Origin: Muribaculaceae bacterium
GTDB lineage: Bacteria > Bacteroidota > Bacteroidia > Bacteroidales > Muribaculaceae
Direction of reading: 5' to 3'
DNA length: 60,990 nt
Assembly: GCA_029057985.1 (NCBI GenBank)
Contig: JAIDYR010000108.1
Coordinates: forward strand, 1 to 60,990
Shown: piece by piece, positions 35,671 through 43,440 of the stretch
Layout of the letters: every line of letters begins with the position of its first letter
Position numbering within the stretch: position 1 is the first letter of the stretch
Position numbers and translations under genes: made by a program
The notes under the pieces: generated by a model
What the model saw: only the letters and a program-made list of their open reading frames with translations
What the model was told of the DNA's origin: nothing
Database searches by the model: none

Positions 35671-35817
35671 ATGCAACATCTTATCCTTCGAAAGTGTCTT
35701 TCGGTAATGGTGCTCCTATGCACATGCTTATGTTGTGTAAGCTTGCAGGCACAGGTAACTCATTCCGTACATTTCAGTGAATCAGAGTATGAATTCGATA
35801 CTCTACCATATTCTTAG
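35671..35817 (+). CDS. Short secreted peptide or 5' gene remnant (48 codons)
   Basis: The frame ATG 35671 to TAG 35817 encodes a classical signal peptide: basic start MQHLILRK, hydrophobic CLSVMVLLCTCLCCVS, and a cleavage-type LQAQ, followed by VTHSVHFSESEYEFDTLPYS. Bacteroidetes exported proteins often start just like this after cleavage (AQVTHSV...), so it may be the front of a degraded larger gene rather than a complete peptide. A solitary MITE end lies 35 bp upstream and a strong hairpin follows 24 bp downstream. Confidence 0.4.
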   Translation: MQHLILRKCLSVMVLLCTCLCCVSLQAQVTHSVHFSESEYEFDTLPYS

Positions 35818-35840
35818 ACCCCCTTATCTAATATTCTAAC

Positions 35841-35879
35841 ACTTCCCTCGTAACTTAGTCCAATAGTTACGAGGGAAGT
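35841..35879. terminator. 14-bp-stem hairpin, terminator-like without U-tract
   Basis: ACTTCCCTCGTAAC (35841-35854) pairs exactly with GTTACGAGGGAAGT (35866-35879) across 11 nt. It is followed by TGGCGTTT, so no clear U-tract. It may end transcription of the short secreted peptide or shield the sensor gene from upstream transcription. Confidence 0.5.
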
Positions 35880-35984
35880 TGGCGTTTATGAGCATGGCAC
35901 ACGCAGAAAGAGGACTTCGCAAGCAAAATTTGAGTAATCTGCAATAATATTCATGAGAAATAACGGTTTTTAAGAAAATTTCTG

Positions 35985-35992
35985 TAAATTTG
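35985..35992 (+). promoter_or_regulatory. -7 promoter box of the hybrid sensor gene
   Basis: TAAATTTG fits TAnnTTTG and lies 45 bp before the ATG at 36037. No clear -33 TTTG at the expected distance. Confidence 0.5.
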
Positions 35993-36036
35993 CACCTACA
36001 TCTCCTGAATAGTAAAAACTCAACCGACTCCATTAT

Positions 36037-38934
36037 ATGCTGACCTTATTATCGAGTACCTGCCACACTCATCATCTTACCCGACTCCGAAACTTTCTGC
36101 TTCGGCGACTACGGCGATTACGCCTTCCGGCCGCAGGATTCTGGCTGCTGGTCTTCCTTTGCCTGATGACCGGCCTCGCTTCATGTTCTGATCGGAAGAG
36201 GGTCAAGATCGGAGTCTCCCAATGCAGTTACGACGATTGGCGCATGAAACTCAACGAAGAGATGTATCGCGAGTCGCTTCTTCATGAAAATCTTGATCTT
36301 GAGATTCGGTCAGCCTATGATGATCCCAACCGTCAGGTTGAGGATATCCGCCATTTCATTGATGAAAAGGTAGACGTCATTATCGCCTCCCCTCAGAATC
36401 TCGACAATCTCAACGATATACTCAAGGAAGCCCGGGCGAAAGGGATCAAGGTCATTGACTTCGACAGAATGCCGTCGGAAAAATGCTATGATATCTTCGT
36501 CGGAGCCGACAACGTCCAGTTAGGCCGATCGGCAGGGGAGTACCTCCTCAAGCATCTCCCACGCGGAGCAAAATTCCTCGAGATCAAAGGCCTGGCAAGT
36601 TCAACACCCGCAGGCGAACGAAGCCAGGGTTTCCATAACGCCCTCGATGAAGATTCAGAGGCAGTCTTCGTAGCGTCGGCGGAAGGAAGATGGAACGCTG
36701 CCGATGCCGAACATGCCGCCGACTCTCTACTTAGACTATACCCCGATATCGATGCCATCTTCGCCCACAACGACCGCATGGCTCTCGGGGCATCCGAAGC
36801 TGCACGCAAATTAGGACGGGACTCTATTTTGATAGCGGGCATAGACGCCGTTGCAGAGACGGGTATACGCGGCGTAGCGGATAAAAAGATCGATGTCACA
36901 TTCATGTATCCTACCGCGGGAAAAGAATTGATCGACCTCGGACTCAAGGCTGCCGGCGGAGCCACACTGAACGATAAGTTTATTCTGACATCAATCCAGC
37001 CTATCGACGACTCCAACGCCGCTATCCTCCTTGAACTATCTCAATCTATCGACGACGAGAAAGTCAAGGTCGGATACCTCAAAAATCGCGTTGATGAATT
37101 CGCTACCCGCCAGAGTGTCCAGATTACGGTAATAGCAGTCATCCTGCTCTTCACCCTCGCTCTTGCCACAGCGCTCTTCTACGTCATAAAAGCATATTGG
37201 CAACGCAAACGCGCTCAAGAGAAACTCGAGAAGATGAATGAGCGTCTGAATGAGGCGACAGCCTCCAAACTCACATTCTTCACCAATGTCTCCCATGATC
37301 TGCGGACTCCCCTCACGCTCATAGCCGAGCCCTTGGCGACTCTGACCTCAGCTCCGAATCTGACTCCTGAGCAACACACGCTCGCATCGCTCGCGCAAAA
37401 GAACGTGATGATTCTCAGGAGGCTTATCAATCAGATCCTCGATTTCCGCAAATTTGAGAACGGAAAGCTTGAACTGAATCTCAGTGAAGTCGATATTCGC
37501 GAGCTGATTACGGAATGGGCAGATGCGTTTCGCGCTCTCGCACGAAAGCGCCATATTGATTTCTCGATAAGTTTCGCAGACCAGACTCCGACTTCCATGG
37601 CCGTCGATTCGGAAAAATTAGAACGCATTTTCTTCAATCTGCTCAGCAATGCATTCAAGTTCACCCCCGACAATGGCCGGATCGCAATCGACGTCGGAGG
37701 AAACGCCGACAAGCTTGCTATAAGCATCTCCGACTCCGGGAAGGGCATTCCCCAGAAGGAACTTCCCCGCATATTTGAGAGATTCTATCAGGCCGACCGC
37801 GTTACTCCTTACGGGTCGGGAATCGGGCTTGCTCTGGTCAAGGCCTTCACCGAACTCCATGCAGGCTCTATAGGTGTCACCTCTGTCCTTGGAAAAGGAT
37901 CTACATTCCGGGTTGAAATCCCTGTCAGACATATTCAGGTGCCAGATAATCCCGCAGAAATCAATCCCGCCGATGTCAAGTCCTATCCGTATCCGGCGCA
38001 GGATGATACCCGGACGATGGCAGAAGAAGTCACTCTTGAACTCGCTGATGTTAGCGATGAATCTTCTTCATTACCTGAAGTTTCTGAAGATAATCCTACC
38101 GTACTTATAATCGACGACAATCCGGATATCCGGGTTCTTCTACGCCATCTTCTGGCAGGAAACTACACAATCCTGGAGGCCTCCGACGGCAAGCAGGGGA
38201 TACGCATAGCCTCCAAATACATTCCCGACCTCATTATATGCGACATGATGATGCCGGAGATGGATGGACTGGAGTGTTGCAGGAGATTAAAGGATGAAGT
38301 ATCGACGAGCCATATCCCCGTGCTTATGCTGACGGCATGCCGCCTCGACGAGCAGCGCGCGGAAGCCTACGAAGCCGGAGCCGACGGTTTCATCTCGAAG
38401 CCCTTCAATAAGGATGTGTTGCTCGCCCGCTGCGCTTCCCTTATCGCCAACCGCCGCCGACTGGCATCTTCCGACCTCATGACGAAAAAATCACCCCTCA
38501 CTAAGGAATCGGAAGAAAAGAAGACTGCTGCTAAGGCTAAAGCGAGCAACGCCTCGAAGAATGCTTCTAAAAGTGTACGGAGAGGCGACCCGATGGTGAT
38601 TGAGAATGAATTCTATCAGAGATTCCTGGAAATAGTAGATAAAGAACTCGGCAATCCCGACATTTCCATCGAAGAGATAGGATCACGCCTGGGACTGAGT
38701 CGAGTGCAATTCTACCGGAAGATAAAGGCCATCACGAATTTCTCACCCGTAGAGCTCATCAGGATGCGGCGCCTCAAAGAAGCCTATCGGCTGCTGACTT
38801 CATCGGAGACTACGGTAGCGGAAGTAGCATATTCCGTAGGATTCTCCTCCCCGGGCTACTTTGCCAAATGCTTCAGGGAGCAATACGATGAGCTCCCTGC
38901 TGACTTGCAGCGACGCACTTCGAAACTTAAGTAA
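36037..38934 (+). CDS. Hybrid two-component sensor/regulator with periplasmic sugar-binding domain (fructose-sensor type)
   Basis: 965 residues, one polypeptide. Order: arginine-rich N-terminus with a membrane anchor or lipobox-like end (LMTGLASCS, about 42-50), a type-I periplasmic sugar-binding domain (about 55-345; IGVSQCSYDDW, DVIIASPQN, AIFAHNDRMALG), a membrane helix (about 361-384), histidine kinase with H420 in NVSHDLRTPLTLI and an ATPase domain, receiver with D736 (IICDMMMPEMDG), and a C-terminal AraC-type DNA-binding domain (about 865-960). The ribose-type sensor instead of a beta-propeller is the hallmark of B. thetaiotaomicron BT1754, which binds fructose and drives the levan locus. 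It sits 179 bp before the GH32 gene and probably controls the following genes. Confidence 0.93.
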   Translation: MLTLLSSTCHTHHLTRLRNFLLRRLRRLRLPAAGFWLLVFLCLMTGLASCSDRKRVKIGVSQCSYDDWRMKLNEEMYRESLLHENLDLEIRSAYDDPNRQVEDIRHFIDEKVDVIIASPQNLDNLNDILKEARAKGIKVIDFDRMPSEKCYDIFVGADNVQLGRSAGEYLLKHLPRGAKFLEIKGLASSTPAGERSQGFHNALDEDSEAVFVASAEGRWNAADAEHAADSLLRLYPDIDAIFAHNDRMALGASEAARKLGRDSILIAGIDAVAETGIRGVADKKIDVTFMYPTAGKELIDLGLKAAGGATLNDKFILTSIQPIDDSNAAILLELSQSIDDEKVKVGYLKNRVDEFATRQSVQITVIAVILLFTLALATALFYVIKAYWQRKRAQEKLEKMNERLNEATASKLTFFTNVSHDLRTPLTLIAEPLATLTSAPNLTPEQHTLASLAQKNVMILRRLINQILDFRKFENGKLELNLSEVDIRELITEWADAFRALARKRHIDFSISFADQTPTSMAVDSEKLERIFFNLLSNAFKFTPDNGRIAIDVGGNADKLAISISDSGKGIPQKELPRIFERFYQADRVTPYGSGIGLALVKAFTELHAGSIGVTSVLGKGSTFRVEIPVRHIQVPDNPAEINPADVKSYPYPAQDDTRTMAEEVTLELADVSDESSSLPEVSEDNPTVLIIDDNPDIRVLLRHLLAGNYTILEASDGKQGIRIASKYIPDLIICDMMMPEMDGLECCRRLKDEVSTSHIPVLMLTACRLDEQRAEAYEAGADGFISKPFNKDVLLARCASLIANRRRLASSDLMTKKSPLTKESEEKKTAAKAKASNASKNASKSVRRGDPMVIENEFYQRFLEIVDKELGNPDISIEEIGSRLGLSRVQFYRKIKAITNFSPVELIRMRRLKEAYRLLTSSETTVAEVAYSVGFSSPGYFAKCFREQYDELPADLQRRTSKLK

Positions 38935-38996
38935 TTTGTTGCATTGAATGGTAAAAATGTTGCGATGATTCAAAATTATGAGTCACCGCAACATTT
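38935..38996 (+). promoter_or_regulatory. Candidate operator upstream of the GH32/permease/kinase unit
   Basis: Contains TTTGTTGCATTGAATG (38935-38950), which recurs with two changes at 43221-43236 before susC, and a 10-bp inverted repeat AAATGTTGCG/CGCAACATTT (38955-38964 and 38987-38996). It lies upstream of a -7 box TAACTTTG at 39024-39031. These are reasonable binding sites for the AraC domain of the hybrid sensor; this is inference. Confidence 0.45.
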
Positions 38997-39023
38997 ATAT
39001 ATATAAGCAAATAAGGGATTTAC

Positions 39024-39031
39024 TAACTTTG
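39024..39031 (+). promoter_or_regulatory. -7 promoter box of the GH32 operon
   Basis: TAACTTTG, perfect to the TAnnTTTG consensus, 82 bp before the GH32 ATG. No strong -33 element is visible, as expected for an activator-dependent promoter. Confidence 0.6.
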
Positions 39032-39113
39032 CCAGTGAATTTCGAGCTTATCGCAACTCCCCCTATGACTCGAAACCGACAGAAAATTCATAAATCTTAA
39101 AATAAAATTTATC

Positions 39114-40940
39114 ATGAAAAGTCTTGTTTGCGGACTGATGTTATCTCTGATACCCGGCATGGTTTCGGCCTCAGAGATAATAAAAGTCGAGCATATTTCT
39201 CCGAGCAATTCTCTCATCAGAGTCAATGCAGATCAGGGGGAATATATCCTGCTTCCCGTTCAAGAGGGCGCTCCGATGTCGCATATCCGCGTGCTGGCCG
39301 ACGGCCGGCTGGATGAAACCCTCAACATTATGCTCGCTGAAAACAAAATCGACTATTTTGTCCCTCTGAAACTCAAGGGTCGCGATGGGGATAATGTCCT
39401 TCTTGATATCCGCTGCGACGCCGGGCGCTCCTCAATGCGCGATGCCAAGGATGGCATATGGACCAAAGAGATTATCGTCTCTGACGAATTTGACACTACC
39501 AACCGCGAGAAATATCGTCCGCTTTATCATCATACTCCCCTCTACGGCTGGATGAATGATCCTAATGGAATGGTCTATAAGGATGGAGTATGGCATCTCT
39601 CATATCAGTGGAATCCTTATGGATCCAAATGGGAGAATATGACTTGGGGACATTCCACATCAAAAGACCTGATTCACTGGGAATCCCACCAACCAAGCGT
39701 CGACAGAGACGCATTAGGAGCTATATTCAGCGGCTCGGCTGCTATCGACAAGACTAACTCTACGGGATTCGGCGAGAATTCAATCGTAGCGATGTATACT
39801 TCGGCCGACGCATCCCAGACGCAGTCGCTCGCTCATTCTTCCGACGGCGGCTACACATTCGAAAAATATCCCGGCAATCCCGTGATAGCCTACGACCGCG
39901 AAAGCCGCGACCCCAATTTCTTCCGGGATGAGGCCAATAATCGCTGGGTGCTTCTGCTCGCTTCTGCCCTCGACCATGAAATGCTGATCTTCACATCTCC
40001 CGATATGAAGACATGGACTCTCGAAAGCAAGTTCGGCCGCGGTTATGGCTCGCAGGATGGAGTCTGGGAATGTCCTGACCTCATGGAACTCCCGGTCTAT
40101 AAGTTGAACGGAGAGCCGACAGGAAAGAAAAAATGGGTGCTTATCTGCAATATCAACCCCGGCGGACCTTTCGGCGGATCGGCCGCTCAATATTTTGTCG
40201 GCGACTTCGACGGCAAGACTTTCACTTCCGAGAGCGCTCCGGAAGTGACGAAATGGATCGACTACGGCAAAGATTATTATGCAGCCGTATCATTCTCCGA
40301 TGCCCCCGACAATCGCCACACGATTATCGGCTGGATGTCTAACTGGCAATATGCCAACGACGTCCCGACCAAGCAGTTCCGTTCGGCCAACTCCCTGCCC
40401 CGCGATCTATCCCTATTCGAAGGTCGCGAAGGTCAGACCTATCTTGCATCAGTCCCCTCGCCCGAAGTAGACCTGATTCGCGGAAAAGCCATCAAATATG
40501 GCAAGTCCGGCCTCAGCAAAAAAGGCAAGAACTATATGCTGCCTGCCCAAAACGATGGCGTCTGCGAGATAGTAATATCGGTAGAGCCTAAAGATGAGAA
40601 TCCGGTTGAAATCAAACTTTCCAACAAGGCCGGTGAAAATGTAGTCATGACGATCGACCCCAAAGCCGACACCTTCTCGATGGATCGCACCAAATCCGGT
40701 CTGACGGACTTCTCCGAACATTTCCCCTGCGTCACTACAGCACCCGCTTACAGTGCCGACACTAAGAAATATGATATCCGCATCTTTATCGACCGCTCAA
40801 GCATCGAGGCTTTCTCCTCCGACGGTCATTTCGCGATGACCAACCTTGTCTTCCCCAACTCTCCCTATACGACTCTTACCGTCAGCTCTCCGGCCTCCGG
40901 CAAGATCAACGACCTCAAAATCTACCCCGTAAAATATTAA
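39114..40940 (+). CDS. GH32 fructosidase (levanase/inulinase-type exo-beta-fructosidase)
   Basis: 608 residues. Signal peptide (MKSLVCGLMLSLIPGMVSA), then a ~100-residue beta domain like DUF4980 seen at the front of Bacteroides GH32 enzymes, the five-bladed GH32 propeller (about 138-440) and the C-terminal beta-sandwich. All three catalytic carboxylates are visible: D149 in WMNDPNG (nucleophile), D266 in RDPNFF (transition-state stabiliser) and E319 in WECPDL (acid/base). It should release fructose from fructans or sucrose in the periplasm. First gene of GH32-permease-fructokinase. Confidence 0.94.
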   Translation: MKSLVCGLMLSLIPGMVSASEIIKVEHISPSNSLIRVNADQGEYILLPVQEGAPMSHIRVLADGRLDETLNIMLAENKIDYFVPLKLKGRDGDNVLLDIRCDAGRSSMRDAKDGIWTKEIIVSDEFDTTNREKYRPLYHHTPLYGWMNDPNGMVYKDGVWHLSYQWNPYGSKWENMTWGHSTSKDLIHWESHQPSVDRDALGAIFSGSAAIDKTNSTGFGENSIVAMYTSADASQTQSLAHSSDGGYTFEKYPGNPVIAYDRESRDPNFFRDEANNRWVLLLASALDHEMLIFTSPDMKTWTLESKFGRGYGSQDGVWECPDLMELPVYKLNGEPTGKKKWVLICNINPGGPFGGSAAQYFVGDFDGKTFTSESAPEVTKWIDYGKDYYAAVSFSDAPDNRHTIIGWMSNWQYANDVPTKQFRSANSLPRDLSLFEGREGQTYLASVPSPEVDLIRGKAIKYGKSGLSKKGKNYMLPAQNDGVCEIVISVEPKDENPVEIKLSNKAGENVVMTIDPKADTFSMDRTKSGLTDFSEHFPCVTTAPAYSADTKKYDIRIFIDRSSIEAFSSDGHFAMTNLVFPNSPYTTLTVSSPASGKINDLKIYPVKY

Positions 40941-40958
40941 TTCAGATAATTATATCTC

Positions 40959-42149
40959 ATGGAAACTCAAATAAAAGCATCTTCGCGGCCTAATACGCTG
41001 ATGCGCCTCGTGCCCGTCATGCTCTGCTTCTTCTCGATGGGATTTGTAGATCTCGTCGGATCGGCCACTAACTTTGTGAAGGAGGATCTCCATCTCTCTT
41101 CGGCCCAGGCGGGATTCATCCCCTCGCTCGTATTCTTCTGGTTTCTGATCTTCTCAGTCCCGACCGGAATTCTAATGAATAAGATCGGCCGCAAGAAGAC
41201 CGTGATGTTCTCTCTGATCCTCACTCTGGTATCCCTCATCATCCCTATCTTCCATGCGGGATATTACACTATGCTCGTGGCCTTCTCTCTCCTTGGCATA
41301 GGCAACGCGGTGATGCAGACCTCCTTGAATCCCCTCGTATCCGGATTGATCAATCCTTCACGCCTGGCCTCAACCCTTACTTTCGGACAATTCGTGAAGG
41401 CTCTCGCCTCTCTGGCCGCTCCCTATCTGATGTCGTTCGGCGCGCTGGCCATGATGCCGACCCTCGGACTCGGCTGGAGAGTACTCTTCCCGATCTTTGC
41501 CGCGATGTGCGTCCTTTCCGTCGCGGCTCTCGGAGCCACTCCTATTGAGGAGGAGCGCCCCGACAAGGTGACCGGTGTTAAAGAATGTGTCGTTCTGCTC
41601 CGCATCCCCTTCGTGCTTCTCTGCTTTATCGGCATAATGTGTCATGTCGGCATCGACGTCGGGACCAACACATTTGCTCCCCAGATTCTCAACGAGCGCT
41701 TCAATATGAGCGTTGAGGATGCAGTAATCGGCACTCAGATCTACTTCTACTTCCGTCTTGGCGGATGTCTGCTCGGATCATATATCCTTGCCAAGATGTC
41801 GGCCCGACTATTCTTCGGATTCAGCGTCATCTGCATGTTCCTTGGCATGATCGGACTCTTCATCTCTTCCTCGCAGGCCCTGGTCCTCGTAGCCATCGCG
41901 CTGATCGGCTTCGGCAACTCCAATATCTTCAGCATTATCTTCGCGCAGGCTCTCAATCGCCAGCCGAATGAAAAGAATGAGGTCTCCGGCCTGATGATCA
42001 TGGGTCTTTTCGGAGGCACTGTCTTCCCCCTCTGCATGGGTTTCGCCCAGGATGGATTCGGAGTAGCCGGCGCAATCGCGGTAATGACTGTCGGCGTCCT
42101 TTATCTTGCTTTCTATCTTACTAAAATCAAACCGGCTCCCCGCGGTTAA
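40959..42149 (+). CDS. MFS sugar permease (FucP/GlcP-like; probable fructose uptake)
   Basis: 396 residues with 12 predicted membrane helices. N-terminal SMGFVDLVGSATNFVKEDLHLSSAQAGFIPSL and the MFS loop NKIGRKKTVMF place it in the fucose/glucose/galactose permease group. The homologue at the same place in the B. theta levan locus (BT1758) is thought to move monosaccharide across the inner membrane. It starts 18 bp after GH32 and 33 bp before the kinase. Confidence 0.9.
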   Translation: METQIKASSRPNTLMRLVPVMLCFFSMGFVDLVGSATNFVKEDLHLSSAQAGFIPSLVFFWFLIFSVPTGILMNKIGRKKTVMFSLILTLVSLIIPIFHAGYYTMLVAFSLLGIGNAVMQTSLNPLVSGLINPSRLASTLTFGQFVKALASLAAPYLMSFGALAMMPTLGLGWRVLFPIFAAMCVLSVAALGATPIEEERPDKVTGVKECVVLLRIPFVLLCFIGIMCHVGIDVGTNTFAPQILNERFNMSVEDAVIGTQIYFYFRLGGCLLGSYILAKMSARLFFGFSVICMFLGMIGLFISSSQALVLVAIALIGFGNSNIFSIIFAQALNRQPNEKNEVSGLMIMGLFGGTVFPLCMGFAQDGFGVAGAIAVMTVGVLYLAFYLTKIKPAPRG

Positions 42150-42182
42150 TCATAATCTAAAATCATAAAACTCATAATAGCA

Positions 42183-43082
42183 ATGAATAATAAGACTAAC
42201 GAAATCAATATGGTCGTAGGCATGGGCGAAGCCCTATGGGACGTCCTCCCCGAAGGAAAGAAAATCGGCGGCGCACCCGCTAATTTCGCCTATCATGTCT
42301 CTCAATTCGGACTTCCGAGCTGCGTAGTCAGCGCAGTTGGCGAAGATCCTCTGGGCGATGAGATAATATCCAACTTCCGCCAGAAGGATCTCAATTACAA
42401 GCTTGCCGCAGTGCCCTATCCGACAGGCACGGTGCAGGTAGAACTCGACTCGGAAGGGATTCCGATGTATGACATCAAGGAGAATGTAGCCTGGGACAAT
42501 ATCCCCTTCACTGCTGAACTCGACGAACTCGCGGCGCGCACTAAGGCCGTATGCTTCGGTTCGCTCGCCCAGCGCAACGTAGTGTCGCGCCTGACTATGC
42601 AGAGATTCCTCGATGCGATGCCGGAGACTCCCGACTCGCTCATAGTATTCGACGTCAATCTCCGCCAGGGATTCTATACCAAGGAAGTGCTGACAGAATC
42701 TATGGAGCGTTGCAATGTCCTCAAGATCAACGATGAGGAACTCGTCGCCCTGAGCCGCATGTTTGGCTATCCCGGCATCGACCTTCAGGATAAATGCTGG
42801 ATTCTCTTAGGAAAGTATAATCTGAAGATGCTCATCCTTACTTGCGGCATCAACGGCAGCTATGTCTTCACTCCCGGCAACGTCTCTTTCCAGCCGACTC
42901 CGAAGGTTGAAGTCGCCGACACTGTAGGCGCCGGCGACAGCTTTACGGCCGCCTTCATCTCTTCCATTCTGAAAGGAAAGGATGTCAAAGAGGCTCATCG
43001 ACTCGCTGTGGAGACCTCGGCCTTCGTCTGCACCCAGCAGGGCGCAATGCCGATCCTTCCCTCGGAGATCACAGAGTCATAA
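42183..43082 (+). CDS. PfkB-family fructokinase
   Basis: 299 residues. Phosphorylates free fructose to fructose-6-phosphate. Start VVGMGEALWDVLPEGKKIGGAPANFAYHVSQFG is diagnostic of fructokinases, and the PfkB C-terminal signature is DTVGAGDSFTAAFI with the catalytic Asp in GAGD. Third gene of the GH32-permease-kinase run, followed by a GC-rich spacer before susC. Confidence 0.94.
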   Translation: MNNKTNEINMVVGMGEALWDVLPEGKKIGGAPANFAYHVSQFGLPSCVVSAVGEDPLGDEIISNFRQKDLNYKLAAVPYPTGTVQVELDSEGIPMYDIKENVAWDNIPFTAELDELAARTKAVCFGSLAQRNVVSRLTMQRFLDAMPETPDSLIVFDVNLRQGFYTKEVLTESMERCNVLKINDEELVALSRMFGYPGIDLQDKCWILLGKYNLKMLILTCGINGSYVFTPGNVSFQPTPKVEVADTVGAGDSFTAAFISSILKGKDVKEAHRLAVETSAFVCTQQGAMPILPSEITES

Positions 43083-43220
43083 CCGATCGATATCTATCCC
43101 CGGCGGCCCCGTTGCTCTTTTGTATTCGCAGAAGGTTTCTACAGGTCTATATATCTCGCGGAGCCGCCGGGATCTATTTATCCGAGCCGGGATTTCAGAA
43201 ATGTTTCCTTGAATCAAATT

Positions 43221-43236
43221 TTTGTTTCATTGCATG
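43221..43236 (+). promoter_or_regulatory. Candidate operator upstream of susC
   Basis: TTTGTTTCATTGCATG matches 14 of 16 bases of TTTGTTGCATTGAATG found upstream of the GH32 gene (38935-38950). Both precede a -7 box (53 and 73 bp away; the difference is 20 bp, about two helical turns). Confidence 0.45.
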
Positions 43237-43289
43237 AAATCTGACATTCTCTGACACAAATTTGCAACAACCCAATTAGACTAACATCC

Positions 43290-43297
43290 TAATTTTG
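43290..43297 (+). promoter_or_regulatory. -7 promoter box of the susCD operon
   Basis: TAATTTTG matches TAnnTTTG. A start a few bases downstream would give a ~135-nt leader that contains the 62-bp MITE derivative. Confidence 0.5.
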
Positions 43298-43325
43298 CAT
43301 GCGAAAAGCTCAAATCAGCCTTTAA

Positions 43326-43387
43326 GAGCCAGTTTACTAAAGAATGTTATCAAAATGAAATTTTAACAGTTCTTAGTAAACGGGGTC
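43326..43387 (+). mobile_element. Internally deleted MITE derivative (62 bp) in the susC leader
   Basis: Begins GAGCCAGTTTACTAAAGAAT and ends GTTCTTAGTAAACGGGGTC, the same terminal repeats as the 183-bp copies, with nearly the whole interior missing. TAA on both sides (43323-43325 and 43388-43390) is an intact target duplication. The two ends can pair over about 24 bp, so the leader RNA would carry a long hairpin 54 nt before the susC start codon. Confidence 0.88.
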
Positions 43388-43440
43388 TAAACTCTGATTG
43401 GAATTTATTTCTGCAATTTTCATCACAATTATCAATAACC

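Larger units (their letters stand above)
35456..36036. other. 581-bp region upstream of the hybrid sensor gene
   Basis: Holds a truncated end of the MITE-like element (35613-35636), a 48-codon secreted peptide or gene remnant (35671-35817), a 14-bp-stem hairpin (35841-35879) and the probable promoter of the hybrid sensor (35985-35992). The rest is A/T-rich without further features. Confidence 0.6.
43083..43440. other. 358-bp susC leader region
   Basis: A GC-rich stem CCCGGCGGC (43099-43107) / GCCGCCGGG (43163-43171) with a long loop may end the upstream unit. Then follow TTTGTTTCATTGCATG (43221-43236), a copy of the putative operator, a -7 box TAATTTTG (43290-43297), and a 62-bp MITE derivative (43326-43387) inside the likely untranslated leader of susC. 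Confidence 0.6.
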
